Source: Streptomyces sp. NBC_01335
GTDB taxonomy: Bacteria > Actinomycetota > Actinomycetes > Streptomycetales > Streptomycetaceae
Direction of reading: 5' to 3'
NCBI RefSeq assembly: GCF_035953295.1
Contig: NZ_CP108370.1
Span: 2,604,001 to 2,668,000 of the forward strand
DNA: 64,000 bases
Each line of letters starts with the position of its first letter. The stretch's first letter is position 1. Shown one piece after another: positions 41,279 through 49,426 of the stretch. The position numbers and the translations under genes were made by a program. Below the pieces are notes generated by a model. The model searched no databases, was not told the origin of the DNA, and worked only from the letters and a program-made list of their open reading frames with translations.

Positions 41279-42243
41279 ACGCTTCGGTCCTCGCCATCGA
41301 CGCGGGGAACAGCAAGACCGACGTGGCGCTGATAGGCGAAGACGGCACGGTGCTCGGCACGGGCCGGGGCGGCGGTTTCCAGCCGCCCGTGGTCGGCATA
41401 CCCGCCGCGCTGGACGTGCTCGCCGTCGCCGTGGCGGGGGCGTACGCCTCGGCCGGGGAGCCGGCCGGCCCGGTCGCGCACGTCGCCGCCTGCCTCGCCA
41501 ACGCCGACCTCCCCGTCGAGGAGGAGGAGTTGGCGGCCGCGCTGCTCGAACGCGGCTGGGGGCACACGGTCGAGGTGCGCAACGACACCTTCGCCGTGCT
41601 GCGCGCCGGGGTGGACGAACCCCGGGGCGTCGCGGTGGTCTGCGGCGCCGGGATCAACTGCGTGGGCATGCTGCCGGACGGGCGCACCGCCCGGTTCCCC
41701 GCGATCGGCCGGATGTCCGGTGACTGGGGCGGCGGTTCGGGGCTCGCCGAGGAGGCGCTCTGGTTCGCCGCCCGCGCCGAGGACGGCCGGGGCGAGCCGA
41801 CCGAGCTGGCCCGGGCGCTCCCGGCGCACTTCGGGCTCGGCTCGATGTACGAGCTGATCGAGGCGCTGCACCGGGAGCACATCCCGTACGAGCGCCGGCA
41901 CGAGCTGACCCCGGTGCTCTTCGCGACGGGCGCGGCCGGTGACCCGGTGGCGCGCGCGGTGGTGGACCGGCTCGCCGAGGAGGTCGTCGTGATGGCCTCG
42001 GTGGCGCTGGACCGGCTCGGCCTTCTGGAGGAGCACGTTCCGGTGATTCTCGGCGGCAGCGTGCTGGCCGCGCGCCACCCGGACCTGGACCGCCGGATCG
42101 CCACGCTGCTGGCGGCCCGCGCACCCCGGGCCGAGATCCGCGTGGTGGCCCAACCGCCGGTGCTGGGGGCCGCGTTGCTGGGCCTGGACCACACGGGGGC
42201 GGCACCCGAGGCGCACGCCAGGCTGCGCGCGCGGTACGCCTGA
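41269..42243 (+). CDS. csnK: BadF/BadG-type kinase, N-acetylglucosamine/glucosamine kinase-like
   Basis: Predicted to phosphorylate glucosamine released from chitosan oligosaccharides. The 324-aa protein has the ASKHA phosphate-1 motif VLAIDAGNSKTDVALIG near the start. It also has NDTFAVLRAGVDEPRGVAVV, VCGAGINCVGML and GRMSGDWGGGSGLAEEALWF. LGGSVLAARHPDLDRRI lies near the end. These fit the BadF/BadG family that includes GlcNAc kinase. I chose the GTG at 41269 because GGGAG lies 8 nt upstream. A GTG at 41275 also overlaps the csnH stop as GTGA. It is the last gene of the operon and a broken hairpin follows. Confidence 0.9.
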   Translation: MGVNASVLAIDAGNSKTDVALIGEDGTVLGTGRGGGFQPPVVGIPAALDVLAVAVAGAYASAGEPAGPVAHVAACLANADLPVEEEELAAALLERGWGHTVEVRNDTFAVLRAGVDEPRGVAVVCGAGINCVGMLPDGRTARFPAIGRMSGDWGGGSGLAEEALWFAARAEDGRGEPTELARALPAHFGLGSMYELIEALHREHIPYERRHELTPVLFATGAAGDPVARAVVDRLAEEVVVMASVALDRLGLLEEHVPVILGGSVLAARHPDLDRRIATLLAARAPRAEIRVVAQPPVLGAALLGLDHTGAAPEAHARLRARYA

Positions 42244-42286
42244 GGGCGCGCCGGATCGCCCCGGGAGGCCACCGGCGAACCCGCCG

Positions 42287-42323
42287 GTCCGTCAACTCCC
42301 GTACACCGTCGTACGGGACGGAC
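42287..42323 (+). terminator. Hairpin terminator after the csn operon
   Basis: An inner 8-bp stem (tcccgtac with gtacggga) and an outer 5-bp stem (gtccg with cggac), separated by a 5-nt bulge on one side, lie 43 bp past the csnK stop. Confidence 0.6.
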
Positions 42324-42524
42324 CTGACGCACGGGAACCGATCACCTGTGCCGATCGTGTTCACAGCGGAGGCGGTCCGGTAACGGCCGTAAAGGCCCGG
42401 GTCCGGCGCGAGATCCCGGTATTCCTGGTGGATGCCGGTCACTGCGGCCATACTTCAGCCCGGGCGCCACTCCCCCCGACCGGCCGGGGGCAACGGCGCC
42501 GTCAGTGACCGAGGGGGAAGCCGA

Positions 42525-43904
42525 GTGACACACCCGCCGATCGGGGGCCCGCCGCGACAGCACGGAGCGGCGCCGGTCTCCGGCGTGCCCGCCCAGCGGC
42601 GCGGGGCGGCATCCGCGCTGGCGGGGCGGCTGCGCGACGCGGCGACGACGGAGCCGGGGCGGCTGCGGCTCGTCGGAGCCGTACTCGCCCTGCTCGTCGT
42701 GGCGTTCGGGGCGGTGACCGCCGTGGAGGTCTCCGGCCGGGCCGCCGCCGCGGACGACGTGGTGAGCCGGAGCCAGCCGCTGAGCGCGGACGCGGCGGCC
42801 GTCTACCGTTCGCTCGCCGACGCGGACACCATGGCGGCGAGCGGGTTCCTCGCGGGCACCGAGGAGCCTTCGAGCGTCCGCGCCCAGTACGAGAAGGACA
42901 TCCGGAACGCCTCCCGGCTGCTGGTGAAGGCGGCGGCGAACACCGAGGCCACCACCTCCTCGGGCCGCGAGATCCGCACGATGAACGAGCTCCTCCCGGT
43001 CTACACCGGCCTGGTCGAGCGGGCCCGCGCCAACAACCGTCTCGGGCTGCCGCTGGGCGGCGCCTACCTCCGGTACGCCAACCAGAAGATGAGCGGTGAA
43101 CTGCTCCCCGCGGCCGAGCGGTTGTACACGGCGGAGACCGGCCGGCTCGACGCCGACCAGCGCGACGCCCGGCAGTGGCCGCTCGTCGCCCTCGCCGCCG
43201 GGATCGTGGCCCTCGCCGTGCTGGCCTGGGCGCAGCGGCGCGACTACCGCCGGACCAACCGGGTCTTCAGCCGCGGGCTGCTCGCCGCGACGGCCGCGAC
43301 CGCCGCCGCGCTGGTCTGGCTGGCCGCCGGGCAGGCCCTGGCCAGGACCGAGCTGCACCACGCGATGGCGGACGGCCAGGCCTCGCTGGACGTGCTGAAC
43401 GGCGCGCGGATCGCCTCCCTCAAGGCCCGCGCCAACGAGAACCTCACCCTGGTCGCCCGGGGCGCGGTGCTCACCGCGGACGGTTCCGCCGACCAGTACC
43501 AGACCGACTACACCGCGGACATGGACGCGCTGCGCACCGAGTTGGGCAAGGCCGGCGAGCTGGCCGACGACGACCCCGGGAGCACCCCGGTGAAGACGGC
43601 CGTCAGCAGCGTGACGGAGTGGCAGAAGCGCCACGCCGACGCCCGGAAGACCGACGACGGCGGCGACTACGAGGGCGCGCTCGCCCTGGTCATCGGGGCG
43701 AAGGGCTCCACCGGCGAGTGCTTCTCGAAGGTGGACGCCGCGCTGGAGACGGCCCTGGCCCACGAGCAGAGGCAGTTCGACGCGGCGGCCGGGAAGGGGC
43801 GCGGCGCCCTGGACGGGCTGGCGGTCGGGGCGGGGGTCCTGGCGGTGCTGGGAGCGGTCGCCGCGATCACCGGGATCGGCCGGCGACTCGGGGAGTTCCG
43901 GTGA
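42525..43904 (+). CDS. Four-TM sensor membrane protein, GlnX-like
   Basis: The 459-aa protein has a cytosolic tail (1-47) and TM1 at about 48-67 (RLVGAVLALLVVAFGAVTAV). An outer domain covers about 68-215 and TM2 about 216-235. After a short basic loop comes TM3 at about 250-272 and a second outer domain at about 273-431. TM4 is at about 432-452, with the tail RRLGEFR. Both outer domains are helical and contain the matching phrases ADADTMAASGFL and NGARIASLKARANENLTLVA, like duplicated 4-helix sensor bundles. This layout is that of mycobacterial GlnX, which links the binding protein GlnH to PknG. Gene order here is the same. The GTG at 42525 has GAGGGGGA upstream. Its TGA overlaps the next GTG. 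Called from topology and context, not a strong domain match. Confidence 0.8.
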   Translation: MTHPPIGGPPRQHGAAPVSGVPAQRRGAASALAGRLRDAATTEPGRLRLVGAVLALLVVAFGAVTAVEVSGRAAAADDVVSRSQPLSADAAAVYRSLADADTMAASGFLAGTEEPSSVRAQYEKDIRNASRLLVKAAANTEATTSSGREIRTMNELLPVYTGLVERARANNRLGLPLGGAYLRYANQKMSGELLPAAERLYTAETGRLDADQRDARQWPLVALAAGIVALAVLAWAQRRDYRRTNRVFSRGLLAATAATAAALVWLAAGQALARTELHHAMADGQASLDVLNGARIASLKARANENLTLVARGAVLTADGSADQYQTDYTADMDALRTELGKAGELADDDPGSTPVKTAVSSVTEWQKRHADARKTDDGGDYEGALALVIGAKGSTGECFSKVDAALETALAHEQRQFDAAAGKGRGALDGLAVGAGVLAVLGAVAAITGIGRRLGEFR

Positions 43905-44992
43905 ACGCGGACGGACCGGCAGGAGAGCCGGCAGGGGGAGGAGCGGTGGGAGGGGGAGCGATGGCGCGGGCACGGACACGGACCGGCGGGAGCAGGCTGC
44001 GTGGCTGGGGCGGGGTGACGGCCATGGCGGTGGCCTGTGTGCTCACCGCCCTGTTCGCCCTGCTGCCGCTGACGCACGACACCACCGGCTCGTTCGGCGG
44101 CGACTCGGGCCAGGGCACCGCGAGGGCCACCCAGGCGCGCGCCGACACCTGCGACAAGCCCGAGGCGAGCCTGCCGCCGTCGCGGAACGACGGTCCGGGC
44201 GTCGAGCGGATCAAGGAGCGCGGCAAGCTCATCGCCGGGGTGGACCAGAACAGCTACCGCTGGGGGTACCGCAATCCGGCGACCGGGAAGCTGGAGGGCT
44301 TCGACATCGACCTGGTCCGGGCCATCGCCCAGGACATCCTCGGCGACTCCTCCAAGGTGGTCTTCCGGGCCATCCCGACCAGCCAGCGGATCGCCGCGCT
44401 GGAGAGCGGCCGGGTCGACGTGGTGGTGCGGACCATGACGATCAACTGCGCGCGGCTGAAGCAGGTCGCGTTCTCCACCGCCTACTTCCGGGCGGGGCAG
44501 CAGGTGCTCGCCCCGGTGGCCTCGGACATCACCGGGTACAACGCCTCGCTGCGCGGGAAGCGGGTCTGCACCGCCGAGGGCTCCACCGCGTACGAGGCCC
44601 TGAAGAAGCAGTCGTACGGCGCGGTCTTCGAGGACGCGCACGACGGCACCGCCGGGGACGAGGACCGGCTGACCGTCCCCAGCCAGCTCGACTGCCTGGT
44701 GCGCCTCCAGCTCGGCGAGGTGGACGCCGTGGTGACGGACAACGCGCTGGCGGCGGGCCAGGTCGCCCAGGACCCGACGGTGGAGCTCAAGGGCGGCCCG
44801 TTCACGACGGAGTACTACGGCGTCGCCGCCAAGCTCGGCTCCGACGACCTGGTGGCCCGGGTCAACCAGGTGCTGGCGGACTACCGCAGCGGCGGTGCGG
44901 GGAGCCCGTGGATGCGCTCGTACCGCACCTGGCTGGAGGCCGGGCTGCCCGGCTTCACGGCGCCCCCGGCGCCCTCGTACCGGAGCAACTGA
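43901..44992 (+). CDS. Membrane-anchored amino-acid-binding protein, GlnH-like
   Basis: A periplasmic-binding-protein type II domain of the polar amino-acid class. The 363-aa product has one N-terminal membrane anchor (VTAMAVACVLTALFALLPLT, about 39-58) with no lipobox. The binding domain follows: RIKERGKLIAGVDQNSYRWG, GKLEGFDIDLVRAIAQDILG, IAALESGRVDVVVRTMTINC and FSTAYFRAGQQVLAPV. Four cysteines in the domain (ADTCDK, INCARL, RVCTAEG, QLDCLV) could form two disulfides outside the cell. No transporter genes are near, so it is more likely a sensor subunit than an importer part. Mycobacterial GlnH, a lipoprotein, binds Asp, Glu and related ligands and signals to PknG. The GTG at 43901 overlaps the previous stop by 4 nt. 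Confidence 0.88.
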   Translation: MNADGPAGEPAGGGAVGGGAMARARTRTGGSRLRGWGGVTAMAVACVLTALFALLPLTHDTTGSFGGDSGQGTARATQARADTCDKPEASLPPSRNDGPGVERIKERGKLIAGVDQNSYRWGYRNPATGKLEGFDIDLVRAIAQDILGDSSKVVFRAIPTSQRIAALESGRVDVVVRTMTINCARLKQVAFSTAYFRAGQQVLAPVASDITGYNASLRGKRVCTAEGSTAYEALKKQSYGAVFEDAHDGTAGDEDRLTVPSQLDCLVRLQLGEVDAVVTDNALAAGQVAQDPTVELKGGPFTTEYYGVAAKLGSDDLVARVNQVLADYRSGGAGSPWMRSYRTWLEAGLPGFTAPPAPSYRSN

Positions 44993-45036
44993 TCCCGGCG
45001 GCCTGCGGGCCGGCGGGGAGAGCGGAGAGGTGAGCG

Positions 45037-46419
45037 ATGGGCGTCGCGGGACCCTTCCCCAGCTACGCGGCCAGGCCCCCGGGCCCCGTCATGGACCGGG
45101 ACGAGGCGGACCGTGCGCTGGCCCGGCTCGGCGCGGAGCACGAGGCGATCGAGACCTCACTCCTCGCTCTCCAGGACCACGCGGGCCGGCGCCTCCTGGA
45201 GGGTGCCGACCTGTCCGGGGTGACCAAGGAGCGCTGGGCCGCCACCGAGCGGTCGATCACCCTGCTCTGGGGGTACTTCGACGCGTACGCCGACGCGCTC
45301 TCCCGGGCGCGCGAGGTGCGCGCCCGCAGGCGTCACCCCGGCCGGGAGGACCTGGAGACCCTCACCGGGCTGCTCCGGGGCCGCGAGATCACCGTGGCGC
45401 ACGGCGCCGCCCCGCCCGACCCCTCGGTCGCCGGTCCGGCCCGGCTCGCGACACGCTTCTCGCTGGAGGAGCTGGTGAGCCGGATGAACACGCTCTACGC
45501 CCGCTCGCTCGACATGGTGGTGGCCTCCGACTCCGTCTGGTCGGCGCTGCCCGCCCGGATCGACCTGCTCGCCGCCGAGCTCCACCGCACCCGTTCGCTG
45601 GCCCACTCCGTGGGGGTCCGGCCGGGCGAGCACCCGTCCGGCGACGACCTGGAGTCGATCACCCGGGAGCTCGCCGAGCTGCGGGCCCTGGTGATCGCCG
45701 ACCCGCTGGCGTTCTGGCTGCCGGGGCCGGGCAGCGCGGCGCCGGGCAGCGGGCGCGCGGACACCGCGCGGTACGACCGGGCGGCGCGCGCGCTGGAGGA
45801 GGTGCGGCGGGAGATCGAGGCGGTCCTCGCCGTCCGGCAGGACGCCGAACACCGGCTCGCCCGGCTGCGGGACGTGCTGTCGCGGGCGGACCGCACGCTG
45901 GCCGAGGCGCGGGCCGCCCGGGGCGAGGTGCTGGCGAAGATCGCCGCCTCGGAGGTGCCCGCCGTCAGCGGTCCGCCGACCGCGCTCCAGGAGCGGCTGG
46001 CCGCCGCCTCCGAGCACCGCAGGCACGCCCGCTGGCACCGGCTCCCGCCGCTCCTCGAACAGTTGGAGCGGGAGGCGGAGGAGGAGCTGCTGCGCGCCCG
46101 CGAGTCGCTGACCTCGGTGACCGCCCCGCTCGCCGTACGCGCGGAGCTGCGGGGCCGGCTCGACGCGTACCGCGCGAAGGTGGCGCGGCACGGGCTCGCG
46201 GAGGACCCGCTGCTGATCGAGCAGTACGACGCGGCCCGCCGGATGCTGTGGAGCGCGCCCTGCGACCTGCGGGTCGCCGACCAGGCGGTGCTGCGCTACC
46301 AGCGCACGGCCGCCGAGATGACCGCTCCGGGCCGGACGCCCCCGCCCGAGGACCGGCGGTACGACTTGCACGACGCGCACGACCGGCACGGCCGGCCCGA
46401 CGAGGGGGAGACCCGATGA
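45037..46419 (+). CDS. Helical coiled-coil protein of the PknG locus, function unknown
   Basis: A 460-aa soluble protein with no signal peptide or membrane helix. Almost the whole length is predicted helix, rich in Arg, Glu, Ala and Leu. Coiled-coil-like parts lie at about 255-310 (RAARALEEVRREIEAVLAVR) and 330-385 (LLEQLEREAEEELLRARESL). The C-terminus is His/Asp-rich (YDLHDAHDRHGRPDE). It matches no family I know. It sits between the GlnH-like gene (44-bp gap) and pknG. Its stop overlaps the pknG ATG in an ATGA arrangement, so its amount is probably tied to that of the kinase. A scaffold linking membrane sensors to the kinase is a plausible guess only. Confidence 0.85.
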   Translation: MGVAGPFPSYAARPPGPVMDRDEADRALARLGAEHEAIETSLLALQDHAGRRLLEGADLSGVTKERWAATERSITLLWGYFDAYADALSRAREVRARRRHPGREDLETLTGLLRGREITVAHGAAPPDPSVAGPARLATRFSLEELVSRMNTLYARSLDMVVASDSVWSALPARIDLLAAELHRTRSLAHSVGVRPGEHPSGDDLESITRELAELRALVIADPLAFWLPGPGSAAPGSGRADTARYDRAARALEEVRREIEAVLAVRQDAEHRLARLRDVLSRADRTLAEARAARGEVLAKIAASEVPAVSGPPTALQERLAAASEHRRHARWHRLPPLLEQLEREAEEELLRARESLTSVTAPLAVRAELRGRLDAYRAKVARHGLAEDPLLIEQYDAARRMLWSAPCDLRVADQAVLRYQRTAAEMTAPGRTPPPEDRRYDLHDAHDRHGRPDEGETR

Positions 46420-49400
46420 GTACCCGGTGCCAGCGCCCCACGTGCGAGGGCGCGTACGAGGACATGGGCGAGGGCGAGCTGTACTGCGACACCTGCGGTC
46501 TGGCCCCCGTGGTCTCCCCGAACGGCATGGTCGCCTCGCCGCCCACCGGCATCGCGGGCGGCCCCTTCGCCGCGCGCGGCGGCAACTCGGCGTCCGCACC
46601 TGCCGGTTCGCGCGCCTCGGGCCGGGCCTCCTCGCGTTCGTCGACCTCGCGGCGGTCCGTCTCGGGCCGGCTCTCGCGGGGGCTGTCCGGCGGGGCGGGG
46701 ACGGTGCCGTCGGTGTCGGTACGGGCCTCCGGCGCCTCGGGCGGCTCCTCCGGCCGGGGGCGGCTGGGCGCGGGCCTGGTGCAGGTGCCGGACGTGCCGC
46801 GCCCCGATCCCTGTGCGGCCGTGATGGCGAACCCCGAGGTCCCCGAGCGGAAGCGGTTCTGCTCGCGCTCGGACTGCGGGGCGCCGGTGGGCCGGGCGCG
46901 CGGCGACCGGCCGGGCCGCACCGAGGGGTTCTGCACCAAGTGCGGGCACCCGTACTCCTTCGTACCGAAGCTGCGCGGCGGTGACGTGGTGCACGGGCAG
47001 TACGAAGTCGCGGGCTGCCTCGCGCACGGCGGGCTCGGCTGGGTGTACCTCGCGGTGGACCGGGCCGTCTCGGACCGCTGGGTGGTCCTCAAGGGCCTGC
47101 TGGACACGGGCGACCAGGACGCCATGGCGGCGGCCATCTCGGAGCGCCGCTTCCTCGCGGAGATCGAGCACTCCAACATCGTGCGGATCTACAACTTCGT
47201 CGAGCACCTCGACCAGCGGACGGGTTCGCTGGACGGCTACATCGTGATGGAGTACGTCGGCGGCAAGGCCCTCAAGGAGATCGCCAACGACCGCCGCACC
47301 CCGTCCGGGAGGCGCGATCCGCTGCCGGTCGAGCAGGCGTGCGCGTACGGGATCGAGGCGCTGGAGGCACTCGGCCACCTGCACAGCCGCAACCTCCTGT
47401 ACTGCGACTTCAAGGTCGACAACGCGATCCAGACGGAGAACCAGCTCAAGCTGATCGACATGGGCGCGGTCCGCCGGATGGACGACGAGGAGTCGGCGAT
47501 CTACGGCACGGTGGGCTACCAGGCCCCCGAGGTCGGGGAGGTCGGCCCGTCGGTCGCCTCCGACCTGTACACGGTGGCGCGGACCCTCGCCGTGCTCACC
47601 TTCGACTTCCAGGGCTACACCAACGTCTTCGTGGACTCGCTGCCGGACCCGGAGAACATCGAGGTCTTCCGGACGTACGAGTCCTTCTACCGGCTGCTGG
47701 TCCGCGCCACCGACCCCGACCCGGCGCGGCGTTTCGCCTCGGCGGAGGAGATGGCCGAGCAGCTGACGGGGGTGTTGCGGGAGGTCGTGGCGCTCCAGTC
47801 GGGCCGCCCGCGCCCGGCCCTGTCCACCCTGTTCGGCCCGGAACTGCGGGTGACGGACACGGAGTTGTTCGCCGAGCTGACCGGTGACGTCTCCCGCCTC
47901 GGCGGCCGCGGCTCGCGGGCGGGGGCACGGGCGGGGCGGGCAGAACGCCCGAAGCGGCGCGGGAAGCCCGCCGCTGGGGCCGAGGCGGGAGCCGTCGGTA
48001 CGGGGACCGTCGCCCCGGGCGCGGTGGCTCCGGGCGCGGTGGCTCCGGCGGTGGCGGCGGCGCTGCCGGTGGGCCCGGGTCCGTACGGCGCCGTCCCCCC
48101 GGCCCGTACCGCGGCGCCCGGCCCGCAGCCCGCCGGGTACGCACCGGGCCCGGGGTACGCGACGCCTTCCGGGTACACGGGGCCCACCGGGAACTCCCAG
48201 CCTTCCGGGTACGCGGGGCCCTCCGGACACGCGGGGCCTTCCCCGTACTCCGCGCCGTCCGGACACACCCCGCCGGCCGGGTACCAGCCCTCGGCGGCGG
48301 CCCTCGCGGCCCCGCCCACCCACGCGAGCGGGGCGCCGGGCGGCCGTCCGCCGGCCGGTGGGCCGTCCCCCTACGTGCCGTCGCAGCCGGTGGCTCCGGC
48401 GTACGCCCACCCGGCGGCAGCCGCTCCGGCCCTGTCGTCCGGGGCGGGACCGGCACCGTCCGGGACCGGGCAGTGGCTCGACGGAGTGGACGCCGGTGCC
48501 ACCGCGCTCGCGCTGCCGGTGCCGCGTGTCGACGCGAGCGACCCCAACGCCGGTTTCCTCGCGGGGGTGATGGCCGCGGCTCCGCAGGAGCTGATCGGCG
48601 CACTGCGCACCGTGCCCGCGCCCTCCCCGGAGACCCGGCTGCGCGAGCTGCGCGCCCTGCTGGAGCTGGCGGAGTACGGGGCGGCCGGCCACGTACTGGG
48701 CGAGCTGGAGGCCCGGCACCCGGACGACTGGCGGGTGGTCTGGTACCGGGGAGTCGTCTCCCTGGTGACCGGTGACCGCGAGCGCGCGGCGCTCTCCTTC
48801 GACGCGGTGTACGACGCGTTCCCGGGCGAACCGGCGCCCAAGCTGGCGCTCGGCGTCTGCGCGGAGGTGCTGGGGCAGCTGGACAACGCCGCCGACTACT
48901 ACCACCTCGTCTGGACCACCGATCCGAGCTTCGTCAGCGCCGCGTTCGGGCTCGCCCGGGTGCGCTTCGCCGCCGGGGACCGTACGGGTGCGGTACGCAC
49001 GCTGGAGTCGGTGCCCGCCGCGTCGATCCACTTCACGGCCGCCCGGGTCGCCTCGGTCCGCGCGCGGCTGCGCGGGCGCGACCCGGGAGAGCCGCTGGCG
49101 GACGACCTGGCCGCCGCCTCGGACCAGATCACGGCGCTGGCCGGGCTGGGGCTGGACGCGGTGCGCCGCGAACGCCTGTCGACGGAGGTGCTGGGGACGG
49201 CGCTGGACTGGGTACTCTCCACAGGACCCGCCCGTCCGTCCGCGGGCCCCGCGCCCTTCGGGCCGGGCGCGCGGAAGCTGCTCGGCAGCGAACTGGACGA
49301 GCGGGGGCTCCGGTTCGGGCTGGAACGCGCTTATCGGATGCTCGCCAGGCTGGCTCAGCAGGGCGACGAGAGGATCGAACTGGTGGAGCGGGCCAACCGT

Positions 49401-49424
49401 TTCCGCCCCCGGACGTGGGTGTGA
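46416..49424 (+). CDS. pknG: Serine/threonine protein kinase PknG with zinc ribbons and TPR domain
   Basis: A cytosolic Ser/Thr kinase of the PknG class. The 1,002-aa product has an N-terminal zinc ribbon (CQRPTCEGAYEDMGEGELYC, then DTCG). A second lies at about 149-186 (CSRSDC...CTKCG). Kinase domain at about 190-455: glycine loop LAHGGLGWVY, ATP Lys226, catalytic Asp331/Lys333/Asn336 (YCDFKVDN) and Asp348 in DMG. These replacements for HRD and DFG resemble mycobacterial PknG. A long Pro/Gly/Ser linker (about 510-690) with repeats such as PSGYTGP, PSGYAGP and PSGHAGP follows. A TPR-like helical domain covers about 720-1000. Mycobacterial PknG is about 750 aa, so the linker explains the extra length. 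Coupled by overlap to genes on both sides. Confidence 0.95.
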   Translation: MSTRCQRPTCEGAYEDMGEGELYCDTCGLAPVVSPNGMVASPPTGIAGGPFAARGGNSASAPAGSRASGRASSRSSTSRRSVSGRLSRGLSGGAGTVPSVSVRASGASGGSSGRGRLGAGLVQVPDVPRPDPCAAVMANPEVPERKRFCSRSDCGAPVGRARGDRPGRTEGFCTKCGHPYSFVPKLRGGDVVHGQYEVAGCLAHGGLGWVYLAVDRAVSDRWVVLKGLLDTGDQDAMAAAISERRFLAEIEHSNIVRIYNFVEHLDQRTGSLDGYIVMEYVGGKALKEIANDRRTPSGRRDPLPVEQACAYGIEALEALGHLHSRNLLYCDFKVDNAIQTENQLKLIDMGAVRRMDDEESAIYGTVGYQAPEVGEVGPSVASDLYTVARTLAVLTFDFQGYTNVFVDSLPDPENIEVFRTYESFYRLLVRATDPDPARRFASAEEMAEQLTGVLREVVALQSGRPRPALSTLFGPELRVTDTELFAELTGDVSRLGGRGSRAGARAGRAERPKRRGKPAAGAEAGAVGTGTVAPGAVAPGAVAPAVAAALPVGPGPYGAVPPARTAAPGPQPAGYAPGPGYATPSGYTGPTGNSQPSGYAGPSGHAGPSPYSAPSGHTPPAGYQPSAAALAAPPTHASGAPGGRPPAGGPSPYVPSQPVAPAYAHPAAAAPALSSGAGPAPSGTGQWLDGVDAGATALALPVPRVDASDPNAGFLAGVMAAAPQELIGALRTVPAPSPETRLRELRALLELAEYGAAGHVLGELEARHPDDWRVVWYRGVVSLVTGDRERAALSFDAVYDAFPGEPAPKLALGVCAEVLGQLDNAADYYHLVWTTDPSFVSAAFGLARVRFAAGDRTGAVRTLESVPAASIHFTAARVASVRARLRGRDPGEPLADDLAAASDQITALAGLGLDAVRRERLSTEVLGTALDWVLSTGPARPSAGPAPFGPGARKLLGSELDERGLRFGLERAYRMLARLAQQGDERIELVERANRFRPRTWV

Positions 49425-49426
49425 AG

